A program made the position numbers and the translations under genes. Shown here one piece after another: positions 1-13,636 of a stretch of 64,000 nucleotides of DNA. This DNA comes from Caprella mutica (Eukaryota > Arthropoda > Malacostraca > Amphipoda > Caprellidae): assembly GCA_947561585.1 (NCBI GenBank), contig CANNZV010001166.1, positions 186,001 through 250,000 on the forward strand, read 5' to 3'. The notes below the pieces were generated by a model. That model was not told the origin of the DNA. It was given only the letters and a program-made list of their open reading frames with translations, and did not search any database. Position 1 is the stretch's first letter. Every line of letters begins with the position of its first letter.

Positions 1-3000
1 ATTCATTGGTTGTATTTACCATAGTACATTCATTGGCTCTATTTACCATAGTACATTCATTGGCTCTATTTACCATAGTACATTCATTGGCTGTATTTAC
101 CATAGTACATTCATTGGCTCTATTTACCATAGTACATTCATTGGCTGTATTTACCATAGTACATTCATTGGCTGTATTTACCATAGTACATTCATTGGCT
201 GTATTTACCATAGTACATTCATTGGCTGTATTTACCATAGTACATTCATTGGCTGTATTTACCATAGTACATTCATTGGCTCTATTTACCATAGTACATT
301 CATTGGCTCTATTTACCATAGTACATTCATTGGCTGTATTTACCATAGCACATTCATTGGCTCTATTTACCATAGTACATTCATTGGCTGTATTTACCAT
401 AGTACATTCATTGGCTGTATTTACCATAGTACATTCATTGGCTCCATTTACCATAGTACACTCATTGGCTGTATTTACCATAGTACATTCATTGTCTGTA
501 TTTACCATAGTACATTCATTGGCTCTATTTACCATAGTACATTCATTGGCTCTATTTACCATAGTACATTCATTGGCTCTATTTACCATAGTACATTCAT
601 TGGCTGTATTTACCATAGTACATTCATTGGCTGTATTTACCATAGTACATTCATTGGCTGTATTTACCATAGTACATTCATTGGCTGTATTTACCATAGT
701 ACATTCATTGGCTGTATTTACCATAGTACATTCATTGGCTGTATTTACCATAGTACATTCATTGGCTCTATTTACCATAGTACATTCATTGGCTGTATTT
801 ACCATAGTACATTCATTGACTGTATTTACCATAGTACATTCATTGGCTGTATTTACCATAGTACATTCATTGGCTGTATTTACCATAGTACATTCATTGG
901 CTGTATTTACCATAGTACATTCATTGGCTCTATTTACCATAGTACATTCATTGGCTGTATTTACCATAGTACATTCATTGGCTGTATTTACCATAGTACA
1001 TTCATTGGCTGTATTTACCATAGTACATTCATTGGCTGTATTTACCATAGTACATTCATTGGCTGTATTTACCATAGTACATTCATTGGCTGTATTTACC
1101 ATAGTACATTCATTGGCTGTATTTACCATAGTACATTCATTGGCTGTATTTACCATAGTACATTCATTGTCTCTATTTACCATAGTACATTCATTGGCTG
1201 TATTTACCATAGTACATTCATTGGCTGTATTTACCATAGTACATTCATTGGCTGTATTTACCATAGTACATTCATTGGCTGTATTTACCATAGTACATTC
1301 ATTGGCTGTATTTACCATAGTACATTCATTGGCTGTATTTACCATAGTACATTCATTGGCTGTATTTACCATAGTACATTCATTGTCTCTATTTACCATA
1401 GTACATTCATTGGCTGTATTTACCATAGTACATTCATTGGCTGTATTTACCATAGTACATTCATTGGCTGTATTTACCATAGTACATTCATTGGCTGTAT
1501 TTACCATAGTACATTCATTGGCTGTATTTACCATAGTACATTCATTGGCTGTATTTACCATAGTACATTCATTGGCTGTATTTACCATAGTACATTCATT
1601 GGCTGTATTTACCATAGTACATTCATTGGCTGTATTTACCATAGTACATTCATTGGCTCTATTTACCATAGTACATTCATTGGCTGTATTTACCATAGTA
1701 CATTATTGGCTGTATTTACCATAGTACATTCATTGGCTGTATTTACCATAGTACATTCATTGGCTGTATTTACCATAGTACATTCATTGGCTGTATTTAC
1801 CATAGTACATTCATTGGCTCTATTTACCATAGTACATTCATTGGCTGTATTTACCATAGTACATTCATTGGCTGTATTTACCATAGTACATTCATTGGCT
1901 GTATTTACAATAGTACATTCATTGGCTGTATTTACCATAGTACATTCATTGGCTCTATTTACCATAGTACATTCATTGGCTGTATTTACCATAGCACATT
2001 CATTGGCTGTATTTACCATAGCACATTCATTGGCTCTATTTACCATAGTACATTCATTGGCTGTATTTACCATAGTACATTCATTGGCTCTATTTACCAT
2101 AGTACATTCATTGGCTGTATTTACCATAGCACATTCATTGGCTCTATTTACCATAGTACATTCATTGGCTGTATTTACCATAGTACATTCATTGGCTGTA
2201 TTTACCATAGTACATTCATTGGCTGTATTTACCATAGTACATTCATTGGCTGTATTTACCATAGTACATTCATTGTCTGTATTTACCATAGTACATTCAT
2301 TGGCTCTATTTACCATAGTACATTCATTGGCTCTATTTACCATAGTACATTCATTGGCTCTATTTACCATAGTACATTCATTGGCTGTATTTACCATAGT
2401 ACATTCATTGGCTGTATTTACCATAGTACATTCATTGGCTGTATTTACCATAGTACATTCATTGGCTGTATTTACCATAGTACATTCATTGGCTGTATTT
2501 ACCATAGTACATTCATTGGCTGTATTTACCATAGTACATTCATTGGCTCTATTTACCATAGTACATTCATTGGCTGTATTTACCATAGTACATTCATTGG
2601 CTGTATTTACCATAGTACATTCATTGGCTGTATTTACCATAGTACATTCATTGTCTGTATTTACCATAGTACATTCATTGGCTCTATTTACCATAGCACA
2701 TTCATTGGCTCTATTTACCATAGTACATTCATTGGCAGTATTTACCATAGTACATTCATTGGCTGTATTTACCATAGTACATTCATTGGCTGTATTTACC
2801 ATAGTACATTCATTGGCTGTATTTACCATAGTACATTCATTGGCTGTATTTACCATAGTACATTCATTGTCTGTATTTACCATAGTACATTCATTGGCTC
2901 TATTTACCATAGTACATTCATTGGCTCTATTTACCATAGTACATTCATTGGCTGTATTTACCATAGTACATTCTTTGGCTGTATTTACCATAGTACATTC

Positions 3001-3016
3001 ATTGGCTGTATTTACC
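1..3016. repeat. 27-bp minisatellite array, ~111 copies
   Basis: A 27-bp unit beginning GGCTGTATTTACCATAGTAC is repeated about 111 times from the window edge, so the array probably continues to the left. Copies differ at a few recurrent positions (ctgta/ctcta after the GG, gtaca/gcaca, ggct/gtct), which gives a mosaic of variant types. Because 27 is a multiple of 3 and the unit has no stop in one frame of each strand, open frames of over 400 codons run through on both strands (9-residue repeats FTIVHSLAV on +, MVNTANECT on -). A one-base deletion near 1704 breaks the + frame with no effect on the pattern, which argues against coding. Confidence 0.97.
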
Positions 3017-3204
3017 TGATGACATCAGAGTTGCTCTATTTACTTAGTGTCTAGCTATTGACATTATAATTACAGGATGGGGAAATGTAGTGGTGACTGA
3101 TCACTAGTTTGGTAGTCATTAGTCATTATTATTAGTGTTGTATTTGTATAAGTCTACAGTACTAGTCTGGTAGTCATAACTCTGCAGTACACTTTTAGTT
3201 AATT

Positions 3205-3696
3205 TCTAGTTATCATTGTCACTAGTTAATTTCTAGTTACCTTCACAGAATGCGGAAAGGTTATATTTTACCCCGACATTTATTCATTTATCATCTTGTT
3301 ATTCGCCTGAAAAAATATTCAACCAAATTGCCTGAAATTTGGTGAAACGATTGGTTCATCACCAGTGACCTGCTGGTAGAATTTGGAGAGTGATATGATC
3401 AAAGATCAAGGTCAAGGTCATTTAAAACTCAAAAAGTAGTGAACCATTTTGAATGAAATTTGGTGGAACGATTGGGAAATATCAAGGAACCATTTTGTTT
3501 GATTTTTGTAGCGATCGGGTTAAAGGTCAAAGATCAAAGACAAAGATCAACAACTCAAAAAGTGTTCAAACCAAATTACCTGAAATTTGGTAGGGCGATT
3601 CAACGCCAACGGGTCAAGGTCATTAATAAGCGGTGGCGAAGGTATGCGCTCTACCGAGTGCACGTTATCTAGTTATCATTGTCACTAGTTAATTTC
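3205..3696 (+). mobile_element. Dispersed repeat with AGGTCA motifs between 28-bp direct repeats
   Basis: The block 3233-3668 is bracketed by identical 28-bp direct repeats (3205-3232 and 3669-3696, starting CTAGTTATCATTGTCACTAG). This suggests an insertion with a long duplication, or insertion into a pre-existing duplication. The inside repeats the theme 'ccaaattgcctgaaatttggt ... gattgg' three times, with runs of AGGTCA-like half-sites (near 3408-3421 and 3526-3550). It ends in a motif like GCGAAGGTATGCGCTCTACC, which I recall as the end of a widespread invertebrate dispersed repeat. That recollection is not a database result. The 70-codon frame at 3460-3672 lies wholly inside this repeat and is not treated as a gene. 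Confidence 0.55.
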
Positions 3697-3959
3697 AATC
3701 GTTAGTCACCATATCACATAATTAACTGTCAATTTTCTATTTTTTCCCGTCCTTTAGTGATCAGTCTGCACTGGAATAACATTTAACAATTTATATTGTT
3801 TATTGAAATGCAATTCCAGAGATTTTCATCTCCTATTTATTCACTTTATTTCAATTCAATGAATAGATTATATATACACAAGGTTTTAATTATGAAATAT
3901 ATTATTATTAGTTATTATATTTGTGCGATGAGTGATAACCTGTATATTATTTGCACATT
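3697..3959. other. Short unique AT-rich spacer
   Basis: AT-rich sequence between the dispersed repeat and the GATA-type array. A 60-codon open frame at 3796-3978 runs into the array and has no recognisable content. Confidence 0.6.
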
Positions 3960-4609
3960 AGAGATAGTCACTAGATAGAGAGATAGAGATAGTCACTAGA
4001 TAGAGATAGAGATAGTCACTAGAGAGATAGTCACTAGATAGAGAGATAGAGATAGTCACTAGATAGAGAGATAGAGATAGAGAGAGAGAGATAGTCACTA
4101 GAGAGATAGTCACTAGATAGAGAGATAGAGATAGTCACTAGAGATATTCACTAGATAGAGATAGTCACCAGAGATATTCACTAGATAGAGATAGTCACTA
4201 GAGATAGTCACTGAGTCACTAGAGATAGTCACTAGATAGAGAGATAGAGATAGTCACTAGAGATAGTCACTGGAGATAGTCACTAGATAGAGAGATAGAG
4301 ATAATCACTAGATAGAGAGATAGAGATAGTCACTAGATAGAGAGATAGAGATAGCCACTAGATAGAGAGAGAGAGATAGTCACTAGAGAGAGATATAGAG
4401 ATAGTCACTGGAGATAGTCACTAGATAGAGAGATAGAGATAGTCACTAGATAGAGAGATAGAGATAGTCACTAGATAGAGAGATAAAGATAATCACTAGA
4501 TAGAGAGATAGAGATAGCCACTAGATAGAGAGATAGAGATAGTCACTAGATAGAGATATAGAGATAGTCACTGGAGATAGTCACTAGATAGAGAGAGAGA
4601 GAGATAATC
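3960..4609. repeat. Degenerate GATAGAGATAGTCACTA array
   Basis: A compound simple-sequence array built from AGATAGTCACTAGATAGAGA-like words with variable numbers of GA and GATAGA insertions. Spacing is irregular (about 14-37 bp), unlike the clean arrays elsewhere in the window. Confidence 0.93.
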
Positions 4610-5099
4610 ATCCCTCTAAAGAGATAATGCTATCTTTATTTGTTTTACCAGTTAATTCAGTTTAATATTGACTCCATCTATTTACTTCCTGATAATAAAA
4701 TAATCCCATAAAACATAGAATGCCATTAAAATCACCTGCATTTCACCTTTGCTGTCATTTGGCAATGTTTCAACACCTCATTTCATTAGCATCTCATCTG
4801 TGAACAGATCAGTCGGATGAATTCGTCGCTTCAATCATAAATTTTATGGATTTTGATAATTATTACATTGACTGTAAATAGATGTTGTATATGAATGCTC
4901 TTTGCTTATAGAGGTCATTTCTATAATGGAATATTTTTTGTATATTTTACTACAGACTTGAAGTACTTTGGTGTCTATGATTTTTATTATTTAACTATTA
5001 ATTTTAAATCTTTTCTGGAAACTTTAAACTGATTTTTATGTGTGTTATTAAAATCTATTTCCATTTAAAAATGTATGTCAACGTTCTATTATGATTTGC
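4610..5099. other. Unique AT-rich DNA, no gene seen
   Basis: No open frame with coding character, no splice-bounded exon and no RNA gene recognised. Composition is like that of the introns in this window. Confidence 0.6.
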
Positions 5100-5463
5100 G
5101 GAGCAAGTAAAGATAATGGACAAGGTTCCGTTATCTATACTAGGTTAAATTCTGGTCCGTTGTCTTTACTTGGTTAAATTATTAATATTTTACCAATAAT
5201 TTGAATAAGAATATAATTTTGGAATCATAGATACCACATTAAAGGCTTGAAGCATAATTTTTTTCCATTTCCATACCACTCGTTCATCACAACTTCAAAA
5301 TGGATCACGTTTTTTATAAATTCTTTCAATTAATAAAATATGCAAAATTAATGTATAATCATTAATATTATCATTTATTAGGTTTGTGTATTTGTATAAT
5401 ACTAAAGAAAATAATTATCAAAACTAAAGGAAAGTTTTCTGTTCCGTTATCTTTACTTGTTCC
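5100..5463. mobile_element. MITE-like element with ~22-bp terminal inverted repeats
   Basis: The left end GGAGCAAGTAAAGATAATGG matches the reverse complement of the right end, GGAACAAGTAAAGATAACGG. A second copy of the CCGTTRTCTTTACTTGG motif lies internally near 5129-5175. The 364-bp interior is AT-rich and non-coding. No clear target-site duplication is visible, so the class is unknown. Confidence 0.5.
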
Positions 5464-6257
5464 TAATTTTCTAATAATAACCTATAATAATTTTTTAATA
5501 TCTTAAATTGTTTTTTGTTGTAGTTCAGATTTTTTTTATCGCAAACTTTTGTTTGCTTTTGTAAAGTTTTAAAGATTTAAACAGTATTCATTTGAATTTT
5601 TCTATTAATTGATAGAACATTGTACGTAGTTGCGACCAGACTGTCACACCCTATAGTGATTAGCATAAATAATTTTGAATCTAATGAGTAGTATGTTTAA
5701 TTAGATCATAAATAATTTAAATGTAATTTAATTAGTAAGTATACAATAACACCCTCTGCATTAATTCCACAACCTTTGAATCTCAACTGCTATCACTGCA
5801 TTAATTTAATTCTAACATTACTGTCTTTTTCGCAACTGCATTCTTTCATTAGCGACTAAATAAATGCAATTTCCTCGTATTTATTTAGAGAATGCGTAAA
5901 GCTTCACCTGCAGCAAAGCAATGCGTTAGCAGATCACTTTAGTAATGATCTCTCCTAATGAATCTCATTAAAAAACATCATTATGATGGTAGAGCATCTC
6001 CATGATAAACACAGTACGATATTGGGGCTAAAGTTCACGCTTCTAATTAAGGTGATATGTTATTTCACATGCACTTGTATTTGCAAACCTCTATTCAGTT
6101 TAAATGTTAAAAAGAAGTGTGTTTAATTTTAATATGAAATATCTTGGGATAAAATGATAGATAAACATCATTTAGTTAATGATATGCAACTTTTCGGCTG
6201 AAATCAGTGCATTCTCAGAGAAAATAGGTTTTTTATTGTTTAACCTAAAGTTTAAGC
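5464..6257. other. Unique AT-rich DNA, no gene seen
   Basis: AT-rich sequence leading into the 44-bp array. No supported coding, RNA or mobile-element feature. Confidence 0.6.
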
Positions 6258-7005
6258 GACAATCTGATAGATGGCGTTGTTTACATCATTTCCAGAGAGA
6301 TGACAATCTGATAGATGGCGTTGTTTACATCATTTCCAGAGAGATGACAATCTGATAGATGGCGTTGTTTACATCATTTCCAGAGAGATGACAATATGAT
6401 AGATGGCGTTGTTTACATCATTTCCAGAGAGATGACAATCTGATAGATGGCGTTGTTTACATCATTTACAGAGAGATGAAAATCTGATAGATGGCGTTGT
6501 TTACATCATTTCCAGAGAGATGACAATCTGATAGATGGCGTTGTTTACATCATTTACAGAGAGATGACAATCTGATAGATGGCGTTGTTTACATCATTTC
6601 CAGAGAGATGACAATCTGATAGATGGCGTTGTTTACATCATTTCCAGAGAGATGACAATCTGATAGATGGCGTTGTTTACATCATTTACAGAGAGATGAC
6701 AATCTGATAGATGGCGTTGTTTACATCATTTCCAGAGAGATGACAATCTGATAGATGGCGTTGTTTACATCATTTCCAGAGAGATGACAATCTGATAGAT
6801 GGCGTTGTTTACATCATTTCCAGAGAGATGACAATCTGATAGATGGCGTTGTTTACATCATTTCCAGAGAGATGACAATCTGATAGATGGCGTTGTTTAC
6901 ATCATTTCCAGAGAGATGACAATCTGATAGATGGCGTTGTTTACATCATTTCCAGAGAGATGACAATCTGATAGATGGCGTTGTTTACATCATTTCCAGA
7001 GAGAT
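6258..7005. repeat. 44-bp minisatellite, 17 copies
   Basis: Seventeen head-to-tail copies of a 44-bp unit starting GACAATCTGATAGATGGCGT. Copies are nearly identical; the main variant is tttccag versus tttacag near the end of the unit. The very low divergence points to recent expansion or homogenisation. Confidence 0.96.
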
Positions 7006-9501
7006 GACCTTCACTTTTTATACACTTTGAACGAACATTTTTCTAGACATGAAAAATATTTTCGGTTTGTTATTCACTTTATTTATTCTGATTCTTGAAT
7101 AGAATTAACAAAAGTAAGGACGTTTTGCCTATTCTATAGAGATGTTTTCAAGTTAATATCAATAAAGAAATAAGGTAATTAAAAGAAACGAACATTAGAT
7201 TATCTCGGGTAGTACAATAAGTGCCAGGAGAATAATGTACTCGGTGCGTAGTGGGAAATGATTAGGATGGTCTGTGTGGAGGTGACATTATTACACAGTT
7301 ACAAATGTCACCAGGACAATTAAATTGGTACACCACGTGTGTTGTCTCCAAAGGATTCATGCAGGGTCTTGAGGAGAAACTGGAAATGAGTTTGGTTGGC
7401 TTTGTAGTTTGTTGGTTTGACGTGATGTTCGACCATTGGTCTAAGATGTTTTTTGTCCCTCTTAAATTATTCGATAAAGGTTAGTCTGACATATAGGTGG
7501 GTTCCCTTCCCTATTGATGTTATCAGGTAATTGTTTTTTCGATGCATTTTTTATTATCTAATTAATGCATAGACTTACAAAATGTCAGTTTACCTTCATA
7601 AATAATCAATAGTTTATCGAATTAGAAATACATCCATATGTATTCTATATTAATTAATGTACTATTTCTAGAGTTATAATTTAGAACATTAAATGCTGAT
7701 ATTTCAAATTCATTGCACAATTTTTATGGAAATACAAATTGATTTGCGAAAACTTGAGTTATTTATGCTACTTAATTTAGACTTGCAAGAAATCACTTTA
7801 AACTTATTCTGCTTTATAGAATTTTATTAAAACTTGGACAAAAAATCAAACTTTGTAGCTATACCTCTTTATCTATTCTCTTCATCATAATCGTCATAAT
7901 TATGATAATTCAGTTAACTAGATTTAATTTATTTAATTGATTAGTGCGGTGAAGTATCTTGGGTGGATAATTTAAATAATGAATCAATGAAGATGTTTCA
8001 AAATACCTTTTTTGTTCCAAATGTTCCTAGACATTTCATGCATAGCTCCTCAGTTGATATTCCACTAAGTTATCGAATGAGTTTCTCTGAGTTTGTTGGT
8101 AACTGAATAAGTTTTGCATCTTCAGTTATTTATGAATGTGATATGAAATCACTTAAGAAATGCTCAGGAGTAAAGTGTTCTCAGGTGATTTTTGGACTAA
8201 GTTTTAATTTGAGTCTGAGGCTGTGATAGGGACTGTGAATGCGTCTGACAAACTGTCACTAGAAGTTAAACGGAAGGGAAGCTCTACTGAGAAGTCATGT
8301 CTTGATTTGCTGTCACAACTAAAGGTTAACATTTAAAGGGGTATGTCATATGTAGATGTTACAATCAAAAATATAGTAATCCGCCTTAAAAATTAAAAAA
8401 TAAAGATGGAAAATTTATTATCGAATACGAATGGACTTTTGCTCACGTTCGCTTAAGAATTTTGCCATGGATTTTGTCCAATATATTTTACTTTTTATCG
8501 ATTTATAAAAAAAACTTTTTGTTTGGCGGTAGTCGAACTTTTTGAGAAGATAAAACATTTACGGTATAACTTTTATTGCCGAAAACTAAGCGTTCTTTTC
8601 AATGTACATGGACTTTAATATTAATATCAGTGTTCTCGAGCTTGAAGATATATTGGAGCATCTCATCAATCTTGATAGTAAAATGATATATGTGAATTAT
8701 TGATTTGAAATGAAGTAACTCTTCTTCACCGTTCATCAATACATTTAGAGCAAATGATTCCAACTGTTCTATTGTACTGAATTAGCCTGTCACTTTATTT
8801 ATTAGGTCCTTTGCTCTATTTTATTAAGTTAATTGAGAGTATATCATCACTCTGTTACCCACATCTTCAATTCGCGCAGATTATTTTTCGATTTTTAGAA
8901 TTATTTCTCCCTAAATTCATGTCGCTTAATTATTTCACCATTCTCTATAAAATATATAATGACAATAGCTAAGAAATACATTTTCGAAACAGAGAGATCT
9001 AATTTGAAAGAAGAATATTAATATACTGAACGTCAACTTAACTCTTCTTTGCTCAACTGTACAAATTAATAACAACCAATTTTTTTACCGATCTTCCCAG
9101 CACCCTATTTCCCTCCATTTCCTGTACACGCGTCATTTTTCATATTTTACAGTTTACAAAATATATACCATTAATGGAATTTCCACATAGTAACTGCTAC
9201 ATTTAGTTCAGTGTTGTTTGCATTTTCTGTCATAGATTAATGATCGACTTCTCCATCAATAACTTCACAATTAGAGCGTATGTAAATTGAACATGACGTG
9301 ATTGATCCAATAACTGAATAATATCTTCTTGTTTAATAATCTTCTGTTACATAATTTATAGAACTAATATCGTCACATCCATCCCCAGTATATTCTTGTG
9401 AACTAATTCTCCTTGAGAAACCTCTGCTCCCACACAACAATATTGTTTCCCCACTAATATATTAATGGAGTATCGACACAATCTTATGTCTGTCTCTTCT
9501 G
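7006..9501. other. Unique AT-rich DNA, no gene seen
   Basis: About 2.5 kb without an open frame of coding character. Slightly higher GC at 7200-7470 and 8170-8340 was read in all frames and gave no recognisable peptide or splice-bounded exon. Confidence 0.6.
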
Positions 9502-10569
9502 GAATAATGCCTTCGGGAGATAGGACCTGATCCGGTGAATATCTTGGAGAGATAGGACCTGATCAGGTGAATATCTTGGAGAGATAGGACCTGAACAGGT
9601 GAATATCTTGGAGAGATAGGACCTGAACAGGTGAATATCTTGGAGAGATAGGAACTGAACAGGTGAATATCTTGGAGAGATAGGACCTGAACAGGTGAAT
9701 GCCTTGTAGAGATAGGACCTGATCAGGTGAATGCCTTCGAGAGATAGGACCTGAACAGATGAATATCTTGGAGAGATAGGACCTGAACAGGTGAATGCCT
9801 GGTAGAGATAGGACCTGAACAGGTGAATGCCTTCGAGAGATAGGACCTGAACAGGTGAATATCTTGGAGAGATAGGACCTGAACAGGTGAATGCCTGGTA
9901 GAGATAGGACCTGAACAGGTGAATGCCTTCGAGAGATAGGACCTGAACAGGTGAATGCCTTCGAGAGATAGGACCTGAACAGGTGAATATCTTGGAGAGA
10001 TAGGACCTGAACAGGTGAATATCTTGGAGAGATAGGAACTGAACAGGTGAATATCTTGGAGAGATAGGACCTGAACAGGTGAATGCCTTGTAGAGATAAG
10101 ACCTGATCAGGTGAATGCCTTCGAGAGATAGGACCTGAACAGGTGAATATCTTGGAGAGATAGGACCTGAACAGGTGAATGCCTGGTAGAGATAGGACCT
10201 GAACAGGTGAATGCCTTCGAGAGATAGGACCTGAACAGGTGAATATCTTGGAGAGATAGGACCTGAACAAGTGAATGCCTGGTAGAGATAGGACCTGAAC
10301 AGGTGAATGCCTTCGAGAGATAGGACCTGAACAGGTGAATATCTTGGAGAGATAGGACCTGAACAGGTGAATATCTTGGAGAGATAGGACCTGAACAGGT
10401 GAATGCCTGGTAGAGATAGGACCTGAACAGGTGAATGCCTTCGAGAGATAGGACCTGAACAGGTGAATATCTTGGAGAGAAAGGACCTGATCAGGTGAAT
10501 ATCTTGGAGAGAAAGGACCTGAACAGGTGAATGCCTTGTAGAGATAGGACCTGATCAGTGAATATCTTG
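9502..10569. repeat. 30-bp minisatellite with higher-order variants, ~35 copies
   Basis: The unit begins GAGATAGGACCTGAACAGGT and is followed by one of three tails: gaatatcttg, gaatgcctgg or gaatgccttc. The tails recur in blocks, so there is higher-order structure (9750-9970 resembles 10140-10320 and 10330-10470). ACCTGATCAGGT in some copies is a perfect 12-bp palindrome; the common form has two central mismatches. A 235-codon frame on the - strand is only the repeat read in frame. Confidence 0.96.
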
Positions 10570-11430
10570 TGTTGAATATATTTCATCCGATAACACTCAA
10601 TTAGCTCCATTGAGTATCATTTAATTTAGCTGTCATATGCTCTGTCAAACTAACAAAAGAATATATTATTTGGACTAGTCATTTAAATGAAAGTAACAAA
10701 ATGTAATTTATCTCTTTGCAAGACTTCAGCTCCTTTGGCAATTAAGATCTACAATGAAATGTAATTATAATTGTCATGGAGCTATTCTTTGGATGAAATA
10801 GAGCCGTGTGATTATTTAAAGTTTTATTCTTCACAGTAAGACTTACCATTTCACATTGTTCTATTTGGTCCCAAAAATAGTTCTGTAACAGTGGTCGATA
10901 TGGGGCTTCCAGGCTAACGTATATGTAACCAATTAGATAGCAAGAGAAATAAAAGATTGTATAGAGAATTATTAGAGGCAGTGCTGCCTATGAACTGTAG
11001 TAGCAGATAGTTGATGTTATTAGGATTGAAGAGTGTTTGAAGTGATTTTAGGAAATTTAGTGGAAAAATGAGTTGTGGCCAGATGTATGGTACCAATAAA
11101 TATGTGAATGTAAAAGACATAATGTTAGATGAATTAATAACCGTACTGCCATCGCAATAAAACTTAGCTATTTATATGACTTCTTTTCTTTGATGAATAT
11201 GCATGATAACTACAGAATTTTACACTACGTATAAGAGAAAAAAGTGTATATTAATATAAATGTCGCGTATATCTTATGACAAATAATTTCTGTATATAAT
11301 TACATATTATTAATGTGCATTGACACTGATTCGTAGCACACGTTTATTATTTTATTGACAATTCATCATTTTTAAAAATCCTGTGTCATTTCGTCTGTCT
11401 CTAATACAATTGGTAATCATCTCTGCAGTG

Positions 11431-11462
<32 letters not shown>

Positions 11463-12585
11463 TTGCTATAAGCATCAAATTGATATTTATTTAAAGGCTA
11501 GGGATATAGCCATATAGTATTTATTGAAGAATTGAGTATACACTTCCTGGTACTCGAAAGTGATGATTGCGATATATTGCACTCTGTGCCAGCCGTGCAT
11601 TGGATATACAGTCATTACTTCTTCCATCTTCCATGTAAATACTGTAGAGCCAATATATCACTCATTGCTATTTTGTCATGTTTTTCTTGATATTGTTTTT
11701 TGTATATCAATATTGGTATTTATTTTATTGTATTTATTATAAATAAAGTAATACTATAACCTATATACAGGCAATGCATCGTCGTATGTTTCAAATCAGT
11801 GTAACATTGCAAGTCAATGGACACACAATAATGTATTCAATCTCTAGATTTTGCCTGTAGAAATGTTACCTAGAAACACCATTTCCAGTCACAGAATCAA
11901 TGAATAATAATTATTTGTATATAAATACTTTGATATAGTATTTAGTGATTGGGATAAATTATACTGAAATGGTCCATGAAGTGATCTTGAATAATTATTG
12001 AAATAGATGATTTTAATTTACAAATATCGAGGCAGAACACTATTTATCTGTTTAATGATTTATAATGTAGATTAAAAATATCATATATAAAAAAATGTTT
12101 AATTAGGAAATATAATGTAATTATAGAAAATATTGAATATTGAAACAAAGATCTCTTTGATTGTGATCCCCAATCACATTATTCTAACTCACTACAAATT
12201 TTATTATTTCAGTTCACTATGTTACTATGCTATAACAGGAATATAAGCTAATAAATGAAGTACTTTGTTATTAGTGACAAATATTGAACATTAAAATGCA
12301 CAATTTATATAAAAAATAAAGATTCATCTACGAATAATTGAATATAGTGTCATTTTGGAGAATTTATATCGTTTGAATAGAATGATCGACAAGTAAACTA
12401 AATATTTTCAAATACGTGAAATACTTTGTTAATGGGACAGTTTGTTAATAAAAATAATCGGTTACCTTAAATCGAAATTTTAATTAAATTCTCTGAAATT
12501 TAAATTTGGTCATTTTTCTATTCGAAATTCAAAGTAAGTGTAGTAATTCACGGTACATAGCGCAAAGTATTTGATTCTCCATGAG
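10570..12585. other. Unique AT-rich DNA with a CT microsatellite
   Basis: No gene seen. Contains a (CT)n run at 11431-11457. Short open frames here (10914-11120 on -, 11560-11742 on +) are AT-driven and hydrophobic, with nothing recognisable. Confidence 0.6.
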
Positions 12586-12799
12586 GCCCGCTTCACACCT
12601 ACGTTTTTTATCACTGAAGGAAAAAATTATTTTAAATTTAAATGGTATCCATGATACCTGCACTGTCCTATATATTAATTCTGCAAGCCCGGGTTAGCAT
12701 AAATAATGCATAGGACTGTGCAGGTATCATGGATACCAATAAAAATAAAAATAAATTTTTCCTTCAGTGATAAAAAAAACGCAAGTGTGAAGCGTGTCC
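12586..12799. mobile_element. Foldback (inverted-repeat) element 1
   Basis: The left arm (12586-12671) and right arm (12708-12799) are reverse complements over about 85 bp. They share cgcttcacac, tttttatcactgaagg and GGTATCCATGATACC, and flank a loop of about 36 bp. A transcript would form a long hairpin. The terminus GCCCGCTTCACAC against ggacACGCTTCACAC suggests a non-autonomous foldback or MITE insertion. The open frame at 12675-12917 (-) overlaps one arm and is not treated as a gene. Confidence 0.7.
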
Positions 12800-13238
12800 A
12801 AGGCTTTCCATGTTCAGATGCTTCATAGTGATGAACTTTCACAGTCGCAATGTAAGATTGCTGTGACTTTACAATGCATTTAACTGCTGCCTCTGCGGTA
12901 TTAACAAAAATATTCAAGCAATCGCCGAATAAAAGTTAGAAATACATTTTACTAAGCAGATCTGTAATTTCTGTATCAGATATATTCAATATATTTAATG
13001 GTGAGTAATATTTATTACAAACCGGTAGCACATCGTAGTATATTTCGCTGGCTCTTAAATATTTCCAATTGCAAATAAATATAATGTGAACATTAGTCTT
13101 CGAAAATATTTACAGAGATTTTCCCCCGCAGAAGATTTACACATTTCCTGATTTATTTTGTCGCTCTTCAGGCATCTTACTTCTGCAGAAAAAGATTAAC
13201 ACCTATCAAATTTGGCCGTAGCAATATTTATTCTATTT
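12800..13238. other. Unique AT-rich DNA, no gene seen
   Basis: No coding or RNA feature supported. Confidence 0.55.
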
Positions 13239-13415
13239 TGGCAATGTTGTAACAATATTTTCAAAATGGTGTAACAGTATTGGCAATGTTGTAGCAATAC
13301 TGGTGATCTTGTAATAATATTGGCAATGTTGTATCAATGGCAATGTTGTTACTTTATTGTGGCAATGTTGTAACAATATTGTGGCAATGTTGTAACAATA
13401 TTGTGGCAATGTTGT
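13239..13415. repeat. 20-bp array, first copy of a family
   Basis: About nine degenerate copies of a 20-bp unit (GGCAATGTTGTAACAATATT) with interruptions. The same unit forms the array at 14710-14970. CAATATTG is an 8-bp palindrome in the unit. Confidence 0.9.
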
Positions 13416-13636
13416 CCCAAGTAATATTGCTACCTAAGTAACTGCTTCTCTATCAACTAAGCAGTTAATCACATGAAATATTCATCTGTTTCTTCTCTAC
13501 TTTCATTCCATTTCTTGATAATTAATACACTGTTAAAACATATAAAGTATTCCATTTCAATAATTGGAGAAGGATTTCAATTTTTAAATAATGCAAATAA
13601 CTACACATGCTATTTAATTATTGCCATACATCCCAT

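Noticed and set aside
6..3019. Very long open frames on both strands through the 27-bp array
   Set aside because: They follow from a stop-free unit of 27 bp; both strands are open at once, and a one-base deletion at about 1704 has no compensating change.
3633..3665. tRNA-like look of 'ggtatgcgctctaccgag'
   Set aside because: It cannot fold into a cloverleaf with acceptor stem and anticodon arm; it better fits the end of a dispersed repeat.
6258..7005. CRISPR-like regular repeat pattern
   Set aside because: Units abut directly with no unique spacers, and the sequence is eukaryotic, with introns and insect transposons. The same holds for all the other arrays.
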